Shown: one piece after another, positions 50,901-62,811 of the stretch
How positions within the stretch are numbered: the stretch's first letter is position 1
Layout: each line of letters begins with the position of its first letter
DNA from: Membranipora membranacea
Lineage: Eukaryota; Bryozoa; Gymnolaemata; Cheilostomatida; Membraniporidae
Length of the DNA stretch: 64,000 nt
NCBI GenBank assembly: GCA_914767715.1
Contig: OU612068.1
Span: 11,038,001-11,102,000, forward strand
Direction: 5' to 3'
The notes under the pieces: generated by a model
Database searches by the model: none
Told to the model about the DNA's origin: nothing
Seen by the model: only the letters and a program-made list of their open reading frames with translations
Position numbers and translations under genes: made by a program

Positions 50901-52188
50901 GGCTCTCAGCTGAAGTATGCGAGTAGGTCTTGATGAGGCCTTTAGATGTCCTATGGGTCACATAACAGAAATTTCATAAGATACGGTACATTGTTAGCCC
51001 TTATCTGCTCCGGCTCGAATATCATGATGAACATAGAGACCAAAATTGTGACCTCGATAACAATGCTCATCACACGCATGTTATCAGTTGATAGCACATG
51101 ATCATCTGAACAGTCATATAACCACAGTCTTCAAATAAGGATAATAATTGGTAACTTTGCTATGAACATGACAAGTCTTCGTAGTGAGCCCGCTACCCCT
51201 ATGAATTTGTGTTATCTGTATGAAAATTTGTACAGCGCAGGTCTCAATAGTAATCCGACTATCCCTCCTTGGAGTCATGCTATATGTATGATAATTGATG
51301 TAAGTCTTGCTGTGAACATAGCAGGTCTCCATAGTGTGCCCACTACCCCTAAGAATTGATGCTATATGTATGTTTTATTGCAGGCGATTGGATCTCCCTT
51401 CAGATGTAAATTTAACTGCTGTGAGGGGACTACTATCAGGATGCTGGAACAGTGCCTACTCATTAGGGTAAGGCTGCCAAATTATTATTCAAGGAAAATG
51501 CTAGATTATAATTTCAACTGCCATTATAAACCATAATTGAGTTATTCCCAACGGAAACTTTAGCAATATGAGTGGATTAAGATTTTGAATTGATGATAAG
51601 ATAGCCGCAACCACAATTTGGAACAAAATAGTATGAACCTCCGAACCACTCAGCCAAAGATGGGAATTATATGTAAATAGAAGTATATGTTGGTCTTGGG
51701 TGCTGAATTAATATTTGGGCAACTATTGAAGAATGTTTATGAAGTCCCAAAACTGATATATATGGGAGTCGTCTTATTTTTATGTAAGGCAGCACAACCA
51801 TTGTCACAAGACTTTGCTCTAGACAGCGCAGGGAGGGTAGGAGCCGCTTGGACAGAGGACTACCATTCAATCTGTCACTATGGCGCGCTATGCCTGAAGT
51901 TACTTACACTGTCACTTGTTGCTATATTGTCTTCATATCTCTGCTTACAGGACATTTTCAGGGATGGCACTTTCTGGAACTCTAACTCAGTACTGTGGAT
52001 GGCCTTGGACTATGACAACATATGCCATAGGCTGCCTTATATTTATTTTTATTATTCTTGCTATACTAGTCAAGGAAAAGTCTGTGATATGTTGTCCTAG
52101 TAGGCACACAGTAAACAATAATGAGGAGGAGGAAAGAAAACTGCTAAGTGCTGATAGCGTTGGACAAGATTATCATGCTGTTAACTAA
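44975..52188 (+). CDS. SLC18B1: SLC18B1-like MFS vesicular transporter, copy 1
   Basis: Exons: 44975-45166, 45399-45494, 46685-46912, 47257-47325, 47525-47612, 48246-48397, 48893-48991, 49886-49986, 50529-50627, 51384-51467, 51951-52188 (TAA). All 11 join in phase to 481 residues. No ATG precedes the first membrane segment, so an upstream first exon is missing from the model. Twelve hydrophobic segments can be counted. 'GGPAIGAGLF' in segment 5 (exon 4) matches the MFS motif C of the drug:H+ antiporter group, to which SLC18 belongs. The acidic C-tail carries an EEEERKLL dileucine-type sorting signal. SLC18B1 proteins move polyamines into secretory vesicles by proton exchange; that substrate is family knowledge, not seen here. 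AATAAA at 52403 is a likely poly(A) signal. A close partial copy lies downstream at 57613. Confidence 0.88.
46048..46123. repeat. Hairpin with perfect 19-bp arms in SLC18B1-like intron 2
   Basis: 'ctagctttttagacaggcg' and its exact complement, 38 bases apart. Either TIRs of a tiny element or a microRNA-like foldback. Confidence 0.85.
47708..47822. repeat. Degenerate TTTTA-rich low-complexity tract
   Basis: Pyrimidine-biased 'ttattttatttt' repeats in intron 5 of the SLC18B1-like gene. Confidence 0.85.
49187..49570. repeat. Duplicated block with a central palindrome, intron 7
   Basis: 'tctatatcaccgcctcc... aactgggcgtataaagaa' (49197-49300) recurs in diverged direct form at 49455-49570. Between them, 49391-49450 is a palindrome with about 28-bp arms centred near 49420 ('ctatagcacctccaagat' and its complement). 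Likely two related foldback insertions. Confidence 0.8.
51140..51372. repeat. Degenerate 73-bp tandem repeat, about 3 units, intron 9
   Basis: Units share 'gaacatgacaagtcttcgta'-like and 'gctatatgtatgataattg'-like blocks at 51150, 51225 and 51300, diverged by roughly a fifth. Confidence 0.75.
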
Positions 52189-53510
52189 ATTGCTACCATT
52201 TTGGTACAACATGGAGCATTTCTTAATATATGATTTTGTGGTTGAATTGTGAGATGGGAGGATTGTTGGTGTTTTTTTTAGATTATGACAACGAATGAAG
52301 CGAAATCTGATGATATTTTTTTCTGTTTTGATAATCACTCATGTTTCTGTTCTGTCAAATTGGAATGCCAATTATTTGTTAAGTTTGAAAATATCACCAT
52401 GGAATAAATTTACAGTGGAATGTGTAAAATGTTGTTATCACCATCAACAAGAAAAAAAAATTCAGGAAAATCTTCTATAAAGAATGGAACAGACATCGAA
52501 AGCAAGAGCATGACTCTGATTTGCGCAATCATCCAACATTTTTTGGGGATTTTGAGTTGACACAACCGGTTAGCGCACAATATGAACACCGCAAGAATTA
52601 TGTTTAGGCCAAAGTCACTTAGCCATGATGGGGGTTGTGATGTAAGCTCACAATGCATGTAGCCCAAACAGAACAGCTTCCATGCTGTCATAAAGGGAAT
52701 TGCAAACCACTACAGAATGGAAATTATGAGCTTAAGAGCTGTTAGGTCTGTTGCTCATTTTATACTCACAAAATGAAAATTTTTCTTTGCGGAATTTTCC
52801 GCCCATAGCTGCTCTGTTGCTGACAATTAAATTAAACAATTTTACATAAATATTTCAATAAAATCAATATGAGAATGTAAACTGGAAAATTTTTCATTTA
52901 AAGGCTATTATGATTTGTGTTACTCTATCAAAGAGTTAAATGCTTGTTAAATTCCTGAGGTCGATGCAGGCTTGCATAGGGATCGGTGGCAGTGCCTGGT
53001 AATTTAATAGAAAGAAGTTATATGTACGCTCACAAGCATAAATTATGCTGTTCACCCAGCACTCTTAAAATTATTATTGCATCCATTGTCCTTTTTTATA
53101 TCCACATAAGTATCTCAATGATAGTCTAACACTAGAGAACAGTGATTTGTGAGAATTAACGTCATGCTATCATATCGTGCAACCATTTGAGGACAAATTC
53201 AGCAAACCCAGTCAACTAAATATGAAATTTGTGTTAATTGTACTTGTAACATGAGCAAGAATTTTTTTAAAGCATTCATCTCATTCCAGATGGCCATCAC
53301 AGATCAATGACCTTTCATTGCAGATTTGAAATACCACAAAGTCAGGCAGCTTTCTTTGTTAAGGCTAATAATAGTTGGCAACGCTATCCGGTGTAATCAT
53401 TATTCTGATTTATCCTTTGTTGATAAAATTGTGCATCCAAAATGCCAGCACAACTTGCATCATACGGGCAAGAATTTTCTTTCTGCTGGGAAATCAATCT
53501 TTTGAACTTT
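52189..53510. other. SLC18B1-like 3' flank, no gene
   Basis: 3' UTR and spacer. No second gene seen before the foldback element. Confidence 0.5.
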
Positions 53511-56270
53511 AAGGGGACGTAGTATCGTTTATTTTCATTTTTGCGCACTGATGCTAAAATATAAAAAACAACTTGTTTTTCGTTTATTATTCCAAAACAA
53601 CAAATCAAAATATGAAAATCGAGTGAATTTTTGTGTTTTGATTTTCTTTTTGATGGAAACCGAAATATTGATATGAATCCTATTTTCATATTTCAACTTT
53701 GAATCACAGTAACAAAAATCAAACATTCCAAATGTAGACTTAGTTGTTATTTTTCTCATGGGGATTTACTGGGGTTTGCATTTCTTGCCGCTACCAGATG
53801 CTGCCGCCAAAAATGGGATGTCTGCCTGAGGTTGGCACGCTGAGATAATTTGTCAAGTCAAGTCAGCTGCTATGAGGGGTTAATGTGTGCCCTGTCTGCA
53901 TTGAGTGTCACACAATGTATGTTACAGTGCTGGGGTGAAGATGTGAGGTATTCGGCGCAGGTGCTTTGTAGTGAATTTTGCTGATGCTGTTGGGTTGCCG
54001 CCTGGTGGCTGCTGCCTGGTGGCTGCCGCTTGTTTGATGTCAATTGTACGTTACGCTTGCTACCTCTGGTGGGTGTGCTGCCGCTGGTGTGTTACAGATG
54101 GCGTGCTCAGTGTGCTGCCGATAGTATGCAGTGCTTTTATTTTAGTTTATTTTTCAACTGATATCATGGTATTGATAAAATTGAATGCTTACAATGTTGG
54201 GTCAAAAATGACTGAGAGCGGAGACTATTAAAATGAGTCATAAAAAAAGGAAAAAAGGATTTTGCACGTTTTTGGGACCTACATAGTTTAGGTCTAAAAA
54301 TAAGTTTGCAGCGAGATGACGTTCTACATTCATTTCTGATAATACAACTTAGTCCAGTGGCAGCCTACCAAAAATGTGGCTAGATACGCGACTTCATTTA
54401 CAAAATTGGATGGATAAATTCTACGAGTGGATTCTAGGGTAGTTTTTTGAGGCGGTCGCAATGGTGATGATGTAAATTACACAAAGTTGCACAATGGGCA
54501 GCTAATTGCCAAAAATGGCCAAAATCACTGTTCTTTGGATATTTCAAAGGTCTGTCCTGTGCTCACCTTATGAGTTGGGCTACTCAAACTCTGCAATCAG
54601 ATTTATACATACCTTAGTCAGTTTTTTGTATTGTGTCATTGTGATATCTCAAATGAGTGAATGACCAACCTTATAAAAAGTGATAACACCGCAAAAAGGG
54701 AAAGTGATAAAAAATGATGCATTGGTTCAAAACATCCAAAATCTGAAAGAACATGTCATCGTTAGTGGATCTACAAGTTTACATGGGTCTGCTATCATAA
54801 GTAGCCGAGATATGGCCAACAACGGTTGCAATACCCCTTATATCACCTGTATATAACTATCATTGAAAGGATCCTATTTTTTTAATTTTGCAGTTGCCTC
54901 GAAAACTGACTTCGAATGTTCTTATCGATCTGATTATTTTATGGTGGTTTTGTATTTTCCGGATTACATACCTTTTTGATGATACTTGAAGGATTTCATT
55001 TTCGCTTTACATGCTATATAAACATAGAAAGACGATTTTTATGATACTATAAAGGAAACCTAAAAATACGCACCATTTGAAAAACAACACACTCAGAGCA
55101 TTTAACACTGGTGTTATGCGAGGGGAGGGTCAATACAAAACCCATGTAAAGTTGTAGATCCACTAATTGTGACATGCTCTTTCAGATATTGGATAGTTTG
55201 AGACCATATCATCATCTTTTGATCACTATCCCTTTTACCGACAGTGTTTTTGGCAATTAACGGCTTAATGTGCAACTTAGAGTAAGGTACAATATTGCCA
55301 TTGCAATCAGCTTCAAAAACTGTACCAGAAACAACTGACAAACTTTATCCATCCAAAATCGCAAATGGAAGTGATAAGTAAGGAGGAGGCTGCCACCGAA
55401 CTAATTAAAAAGAGGGTGTGTTTGATCAGCACCTATTTCTACAAAATACCTCTTGTTCTGTTAAAAAAAATCATAATGAGGATAAATTCAAAAACTCCAC
55501 CCTTCATCATAACATAGGTTTGGTAAAATGGTGATGTGCTTCCGCTGATGTGCTTCCGCTGATGTGCTTCCGCTGATGTGCTGTCGATTGTACGCTCAGC
55601 ATATATCCTCTGGTAGGTGTGCTGCCGCACACCAATGAGCGGCAGCACACCCACCATCAGCAGCACACTGAGCACACCATCTGTAACACATCAGCGACAG
55701 CACACCCAACAGAGGCAGCAAGCTTAACGTACGATCGACATCAAACAAGCGGCAGCCACCAGGCAGCAGCCACCAGGCGGCAACCCAATAGCATCAGCAA
55801 AATTCACTACGAAGCACCTGCGCCGAATACCTCACATCTTCACCCCAGCACTGTAACATACATTGTGTGTCACTCAATGCAGACAAGCCACACAGTAACC
55901 CCTCATAGCAGCTGACTTGACTTGACAAATTATCTCAGCATGCCAACCTCAGGCAGACATCCCATTTTTGGCGGCAGCATCCGGTAGCGGCAAGAAATGC
56001 AAACCCCAGTAAATCCCAATGAGAAAGATAACAACTTTGGCTACTTTTGCAATGTTTGATTTTTGTAACTGTGATTCAAAGTTGAAATATGAAAATAGGA
56101 TTCATATCAATATTTCGGCTTTCATCAATAAGAAAATCAAAAAACAAAAACTGACTCGATTTTCATATTTTGATTTGTTGTTTTGGAACAATAAACGAAA
56201 AACAAGTTGTTTTTTTATATTTTAGCATCAGTGCGCTAAAATGAAAAACAAATGATACTAAGTCCCCTTA
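53511..56270. mobile_element. 2.76-kb foldback element with about 620-bp arms
   Basis: The outer ends 'aaggggacgtagtatcg' (53511) and, in reverse complement, 'aaggggacttagtatca' (ending 56270) open inverted arms reaching about 54130 and 55640. Arms hold GC-rich degenerate repeats ('tgctgccgct', 'ctggtggctgctgcc'); the right inner edge has three copies of a 14-mer 'gatgtgcttccgct' (55545-55586). The flank is ttTAA on the left and TAtaaa on the right, so a TTAA target is possible but not clean. The middle carries a further inverted pair (about 54690-54790 and 55130-55230). No transposase frame; apparent frames in the arms are mirror images of each other. Confidence 0.88.
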
Positions 56271-57612
56271 TAAAAGAGGCTCTCATAAAAAATAGTTAAA
56301 TTAATATGAAAATCAAGCATAAGATAATTGCAGTAGAATTCAGTGTCGGTAAAGACATACAATCAAAAGTCAACTTATTTTATAAAATAATTCCGTATTT
56401 TTAACAAAACCATACTCAAGTCTTCGAGTCAATTTCAAAATTTATTTGTATTTCAATTTGTATTTATTCTTTAAGGTAGCAGTACCAGCGAAGCTTGGTC
56501 ATAACTATTTATCTTGATTTTTTATGGTGTTTTGATCTTTATTCTAGAATCTAGATGGTATCACTCTTAATTTGAAATTTTTTTATGAGTATGATTTTCA
56601 AATTCAGCCATTGAGAAAATAGAAACCAGTCAATATGAAGAATAATCAGGATAATGATGTTTGAATGATTCACGTTTGATATTTGAACGTAAATTATATG
56701 CATAAACATATAAGTATTTATATGTTTATGATTATATGATATAGATGCTATAATATTATCAAAAATAAAGTTTTTGGTACAAAAAAGATTTTTTTCCGCC
56801 CTTATAACACCTTCCCTTGTCTTGGCAATCAGTCCCAAGACATGACAAATAATCCAGGTCAACTGAATAAAAAGTTGCCCTCCCTCAACCAACTAAGGAC
56901 AACTTATTGGTAAGGAAAACTTAGAACTACTGTTCTCAGCCAATGATAGGCTTTCTTAGAACTATTGTTCTCAGCCAATGATAGGCTTTCTTAGAACTAC
57001 TGTTCACAGCTACTCACATATTCTTTCTTTCAATCTACATCCGGTCACCACGCCGGTCTTGAAAGAAAATAAGTCAATTTCCCTCCCACCTCCCTATCAC
57101 TAACCTACGTCCATTGTGGAAATGCTAACAATTTCCTGGTGATGGTGTTCGTCAATTCTGCACCAGATTTAACAACATCTAATACTATGGCACGTACCCT
57201 GTCTGCCTTACAACATATACAGTGGCGTTGATCGTCACTTTCGGTTACAAATGCGTGAAGCGCCCCATATTTTTTCCCCCTATAATATGTTACATTATAA
57301 GAAAGAAAAAAAGTTATTTGTACCTTGCACATTTTTTTAGAATGAAGCTAAGTCAGATAATATACAAACATGGAATAATACTACTGCAGTTCTGCATGAG
57401 CTGGTGAGCCAATCAAAAAACATACAATGATAACCCTTATACAGGTGCGGGGGTCAAATAGACTCCCCTCATCCACAAAGATTTAAAATAAATACAAATC
57501 AACATTTGTTATAAAAAGGCCTAAGGTTTCTGAAAATCCTTACATTGCTGCTGGGTGAAGAGGACTGGTCACTTAGATAATTTGGGAGAAGCACTGCAGA
57601 TTACAGAGAGTT
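56271..57612. other. Spacer before SLC18B1-like copy 2
   Basis: No gene seen. Holds the 35-bp tandem repeat at 56921-57010. Similarity to copy 1 exon 1 starts abruptly at about 57599 ('agattaca'), which may mark the duplication breakpoint. Confidence 0.5.
56921..57010. repeat. 35-bp tandem repeat, 2.6 copies
   Basis: 'ttagaactactgttctcagc' at 56921, 56956 and 56991. Confidence 0.97.
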
Positions 57613-60600
57613 ATGTCAGGGATTCGTTCTCTGACACGGGAGCAGATCCTAGCTGCAGTATTCGGTTTTCTTAGTTACTTTCTTGTGTGTGTATGTATCA
57701 GCATACCTGCGCCTTTCCTACCTATGGAGGTAAGATTAGACAATAATTTGCGGAATTCCCAGGTAGCTCCTCTTTGAGTGATCTGATTGGTATCGATGGC
57801 AGTTTTTGCGTTGGATGATGTTCATTTGGTGCTTTACTTGGCCCTTGGATTGATACTGGTTTGGTACTTGGTAAGTTGCATGGTAACTTTACTTGGTAAC
57901 ATCAAAATGCCTGTGATAGATAAATTACTCAAGGAAATGTTTTATCTCAAAGAATAATGGTTGTTGTCATCACAAGCCATTGTTTGGCAACAGAGGCATA
58001 AAAAAGCAAAAACTTTTGGGGATGAGGTATGTATAGTATTTATCAGCACTCTTATATTTATTAAGCCACAGAGAAGTTTTTCAGGTTACCAAAACTAAGC
58101 AAGTGAAGAGGGAGCTGGCAGAGATATCATCTATCTGGGTATTTGTATTTAGTTATTTTTCTACCTGCATAATCCTCTTATTAACAAGATAATTTTCTTT
58201 CCATCTTACAGAGTGAACTTCATGGTCAGGTAGAATCTATAACAGGACTAATGCTTGGATTTTTGCCACTGCTACAAACATTTCTAAACCCTGTATGGGG
58301 AAAACTGGTGAGCGGTGACATTTATTCTTTGTTTTGCAGATCATTGAGTCCTCTGACAATCAGAATATTTTTCAAGATAAATGGGAGCTTTTGTAAAAGT
58401 CTGACCGAATTTAGGTTTATCTGTAATGGCTTTTAGTCAAATTGGGATATGTTCGCTGTTTTTATTCACGTGGAAATCGTCTCAAATAAAAACTATAATT
58501 TCTGTTGGATTATTAAAAGAATATTCAAATGCCATGCCAGCTGTAACCTAAAAGATCTGTAGTATTCCTGATGATCAAGGTAACATATGATGAAGATTGT
58601 TGTCAATAAATGTACATATATATAAACATTATAAAAACATCAACTCATATGGTGATTATTCTTTCCCCTGTGTCTAGGCAGTTCATATTGGAGTGAAGAA
58701 GTTATTAAATGGTGGTATGTTTGTGAGTGGCATTATGACAGCGGCGTTTGGATGTATAGAATTTATTCCTCACACACACACTATAGCTTATACGCTGGCA
58801 GGATTCAGTATTAGGGCTGTGCAGGCTGCCGGATGTGCTGCCATATTCACTACAGTCTTTATACTGATAACTGATCTATTCCCTAAACACAACACCTTGA
58901 TGCTGGTATGTAAGACAACATTGTTCGAGAATGTACAACATAAAGTGTTACTTCTGTACTCATTTACAAACACTCCCCTCTAAAGCTGTAGCTCCACGTA
59001 ACGATTTTTACATCGATTTGGGGTCACGAGTGGTTAATCGGTGGATCTGCACGAGTGATTACTCGTGTTAAGTGGACATCGAACCTGTTGGTCTTTTGCC
59101 CGAGTGATCTAGACGATCCTCTATGCTGATTGGTTGTTGATTGCTTGCTTAAATAATTACGCGGTTAAACACGTCATCTATCAAATCGTGACAGGCTATC
59201 AAAAATGGAGGAGTTGATAATATCTGTAGTTAAATCACATCCTCCTATTTATGATAAAAAAGACCATAACTACAAAGATAGGAGTGGTGCTGTAGTGAAA
59301 ATATGGAAGGTAATAGCTGTATCACTTGGAAATGGAAGCTGTCCTGACATGACATCCATAGTATAGCATAGGAAAATCAATTTTACAGAAGAATGAAATT
59401 TTATTTGGTGAAGATTCTAAGTGACAAAGACCCGGATTTAATATGACATCAAATCTGGTCATTTGTTAACACGCCCATTAAATATCATTGGTCAATCGAT
59501 TGAACTGAGGGAGTTAATTGGTCAATCTAGGCACCTGATTTATTACCCCACTATGACTCACTAAACCATCGAGTACTAACTCATAGGCCTGTGTAGCAGC
59601 GTGAGATCGGCCTAGCATGTCTAGACATGCCATCGGCCTGTGATTACATCGTTACGTGGAGCTACAACTTTATGGTCTAATTTCAAGGGTCTTCAGGTTT
59701 CAATTTTTTTCCTCCCAGCTCACTTATAAATGCTTTATAAGCTGCAGAGACCAGTCTACACGAGTTCTTCACTTTGATATTCCCAGTTTTAGCATAATTG
59801 GTCTACCTAATGATGTTTTGCTGATTGCAGAGCTTGACTGGCTCTCTAGGAGGGGTCGGTATGATGGGCGGCCCAGCAATAGGGGCAGGATTGTTTGCAG
59901 TAAGTATTATTAGTCAAATAGTCTATCTGCTAAAATAATAGGTTTTTTGGTACTATTCACAACAAATTTTGTCCGCGACGAACAAGGAATTGCTTGTAAG
60001 AATTATCTTCCCAAAATGCTATAGAATTCCCTACATTGACTTTGAGGATAAATAGAGCTGTACCAACAAAAAATAACTGAAGCAAATGCTGACAATCAAC
60101 ACACTCTGTTAACATGTGATTTGGTTGATTAAAACATAATCACATGTTAACAACGAGATTGTAGATATGCTATTGTACAAAATCATATCCCTTTCACCCA
60201 ACTTGACAAAGTGACAATGACCATGAATTGGGACTACTCAGGCTCGACACAGCGAACATAATTACCCAACATAACCCAGCAGCAGTTGACTGAAGGGGGA
60301 TCAAGTCCAACAATATTTGCGTGGTGATTTCCTTGCGCTCCAACATAGATGGGAGGAGGATAACAAAATACTGACAACTAGTAAGCAATCTGTAGCCAAA
60401 GTGCGGTCTTAGCTCAGAATTTTGGTCAATGCTCAATGAAAATGGCTTATGTATGAAATCCCATTAACTTGCTGTAATAGCCCTGCAGACATAAAGCTCT
60501 GCTCTAAATGGTTTCTTCGGTTGATGAGGAAGTCCAATCAATATTACAATCTCCAAGCAGAATAAATTTATGGCCAATATATTGGTTTTGGTATTGGTAT

Positions 60601-62600
60601 TTATAATCTTTGGTTTTGATGTAGAATTTTATAGTTGTTTATCAAAAAGTTCTAAGCTACCACCATCACAAGCAAGGCCTAAACATATCAGAACATTCCA
60701 AACAACAACCAACGCCGGTGAGGCCACATCATATCCGATTGTATATTGTACCCATGAGATGCTCTTCAAACACATGTCCACTCCATTTCACTTTTCTCAA
60801 ACGTTCTGAATACCCACACCTATGTTTGATCCCGTCAATAAATCCTTTATTAGGGGCAGGAGGTGGTGTAGCTAATCGGCACACAACTGTTGACGATGAT
60901 GAGGTTTTGCAGGTGATTTTGGTTGATATTGAAATCCGAGAGGAGATGATGTTGACATGAATTATTCAATTATAGTGTTTTAGGCATTGAATTCCATAAC
61001 TGGAATAGCATCATTAGCTTTCTTTTGCAAAACAAAGGGCTTGCAAAAATAGCCAGTCCCTAGTAGCAATCTAGAAATGCCCTAATCATCGACACCGTAT
61101 GGGGTATAATTACTGTTTGCAATTTTGTAAACAAGACAATTTCTCAGGCTAATTATTCATGCTACTAGGGACAGCCAATCAGATAACAGTCAGATGGGTC
61201 CCTGTGTTTAGTGTCCTAACCGTATAACGCTATGATACTATTTCCATTCTAAGAGAAGAATCTAATTCAGTGGTTTTAGGCTATTGTAATTAGCTCTTTA
61301 GGGAAGGTAGTGCTTGCCTGGTCGGCAAATAGTTTTCCCAGATAGATTGTCCTTTTTAAGGGATGCATTCGAATTAGGTGAAATAATGACATCAGCCCTT
61401 GACATACTAACTCAAATTGGCAATTGAATCATTTCAAATGATTTTCCAACATTTTTTAGCCTTTGATGATCGAGAATCTTTAATTGTGATCAACAGACGT
61501 GCGTCTTGTTTACTCTATAGGAAGTGAAACTGACAGATCAGGTTCATGACCTCAGCTGAGGCAGGAAATGTGAGCAAGAATTCCCTGAAAGAAAGAAAGA
61601 AATGGTAGGGGAGGCAAAACTCCGAGGCTATTCAGAATCATCAATAGGAGGGGTGCTGTTACTAAGCAATTTTAAGGCATTTAATTAGCAAATGGAAATC
61701 CCAAAAGACCTGATTCAGACATGAAATAATCAATTATATCATTTTTGGACCACTCCATTCAGCTTTCTAAGGGAGGCAAGGCCTCCCTGCCTCCCCTAGA
61801 AATACGGGCCTGCACCAGCCAGGCCACCAGCACTGACCAAAACTCTGAGCTAAGACCGCACTTTGGCTACAGATTGCTTACCTGTCAGTGTTTTTTTATC
61901 CTCCTTCCATCTAGGTTAGAGCGCAAGGTAATCACTACGCAAATATTGTTGGATTTGAGTAGTCCCAATTCATGGCCATTGAGGTAACATAGACTCCTTG
62001 GCAAGTTAGGTGAAAGGGATATGATATTGTACGATAGCATAGTACAATAGCACAATGACAGTGTGTTGATTGTCAGCATTTGCTTGCGTTATATTTTGTT
62101 GGTACAGCTCTATTTATCCTAAAAGTCAATGGAGGGAATTCTATAGCAATTCGGGAAGATAATTCTTACAAACAATATCTTGTTCGTCGCGGACAAAATT
62201 TGTAGTGATTTCTTCAAAATTTATAATCCCTAAGTGATCTATATAATGAAATCAACATGCAGCAAAATATCACAACAAAAGCTAACAAAAAAGGTGTGTT
62301 AGAACACTTTTAATCCTGGTGCAGTAAAGTAAAATAATAAGAGGAATAAAGTTAAGATATTTTCACAAATATGAAGTATTCTATCAGAGGATTTGCATGT
62401 TTTGCTCTTGGGAAATAATTGGTCTGTATAAAAGAAATTAATTGGAGAACACTGCCAACGCTGCAAACTGGTTTGACAGCCCACAAATTCATTAACAGCA
62501 ATGTAATTTCAGGTGGGAGGATTCTGGTTTGTGTTTGTTGGAGTGGGAGGATTTATGTGTATAATCTCGATGCTAATGTACATTTGTCTACCAAGTCACG
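57613..62600 (+). CDS. SLC18B1: SLC18B1-like MFS transporter, copy 2 (3' end beyond window)
   Basis: Five exons correspond one-to-one in length and phase to exons 1-5 of copy 1: 57613-57729 (from an in-frame ATG), 58212-58307, 58678-58905, 59831-59899, 62513-62600. Unlike copy 1, where the matching codon is ACG, copy 2 has an ATG just before 'SGIRSLTREQ', giving a plausible start. Proteins are nearly identical, e.g. only two T-to-I changes in the 76-codon exon 3, while many third positions differ. That implies both copies have been kept under selection. Motif C (GGPAIGAGLF) is intact. Exons 6-11 are not found before the window ends. The following intron contains an antisense LINE, so the rest may lie to the right or be lost. 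Confidence 0.8.
58981..59672 (+). mobile_element. 692-bp element with 25-bp TIRs carrying a MADF fragment
   Basis: Left end 'taaagctgtagctccacgta' (58981-59005) and right end (59648-59672) are inverted with one mismatch. Inside, 59205-59366 encodes a MADF-like peptide. PIF/Harbinger transposons carry a Myb/SANT-MADF accessory gene, so this is probably a deletion derivative of such an element. The expected TAA/TTA target site occurs at the ends but within the TIR match, so the exact boundary is open. It sits in intron 3 of SLC18B1-like copy 2. Confidence 0.75.
59205..59366 (+). pseudogene. MADF/SANT-like domain fragment, 53 residues
   Basis: ATG then MEELIISVVKSHPPIYDKKD, followed by HNYKDR and a later 'IWKVIAVSLG'. 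These match the MADF pattern: L-I-x-x-V, P-x-I/L-Y-D, Y-K-D, then W-x-x-I-A. MADF domains bind DNA. The frame ends at TAG after about two-thirds of the domain, and the last helix is missing. A 'gtaata' within it could be a donor, in which case the rest was lost. Probably a relic of the Harbinger-type accessory protein. Confidence 0.65.
60504..60569 (-). pseudogene. LINE endonuclease scrap
   Basis: On the minus strand the codons read KFILLGDCNIDWTSSSTEET then a stop. 'LLGDxNIDW' is the conserved GDxN motif of APE-type LINE endonucleases. Only about 22 codons are in frame; upstream sequence is shifted and broken. Confidence 0.7.
61601..61812 (-). mobile_element. MITE, second copy of the 13534 family
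   Basis: 'aatggtaggggaggcaaaa' at the left and 'gcctcccctagaaatacggg' at the right match the element at 13534-13760 in opposite orientation, with loss of the outermost left bases. Inserted within the foldback element. Confidence 0.8.
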
Positions 62601-62811
62601 GTGAGTGATACATATATTGTAAAGTATTCTAACGTGTTCATACTACACATCAATCTCAAGCGCATAATTTAACAGGTTAAAAAAAATTGGAAAATAGAGA
62701 GAATATCTTATACAATTTTATAAAAATACTTTTAAAACTTGAGCTCTTTGTCACTCTCTTGAGAGATGTTGCCAAAAGTGCTTTATTGAATGGGATATTT
62801 AGATGGCGGGT

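Larger units (their letters stand above)
59950..62212. mobile_element. 2.26-kb foldback element in copy 2 intron 4
   Basis: The left arm (59950 to about 60435) and the right arm (about 61830-62212) are inverted copies. They share 'aaattttgtccgcgacgaac' near the ends and 'gtgcggtcttagctcag' at the inner edge, with moderate divergence. The interior is composite: a LINE endonuclease scrap (60504-60569, minus) and a hAT-like MITE (61601-61812). No intact transposase frame. Confidence 0.85.

Noticed and set aside
53384-53759. Lys/Phe-rich frames mirrored at 56019-56225
   Set aside because: They lie in the terminal inverted repeat of the same element; not genes.
53971-54231. Cys/Trp-rich frame in the left arm of the foldback element
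   Set aside because: Produced by degenerate 'tgctgccgct' repeats and mirrored by a frame in the right arm (55619-55915).
56551-56892. 113-codon minus-strand frame
   Set aside because: AT-driven Ile/Asn-rich frame without splice sites or motifs.
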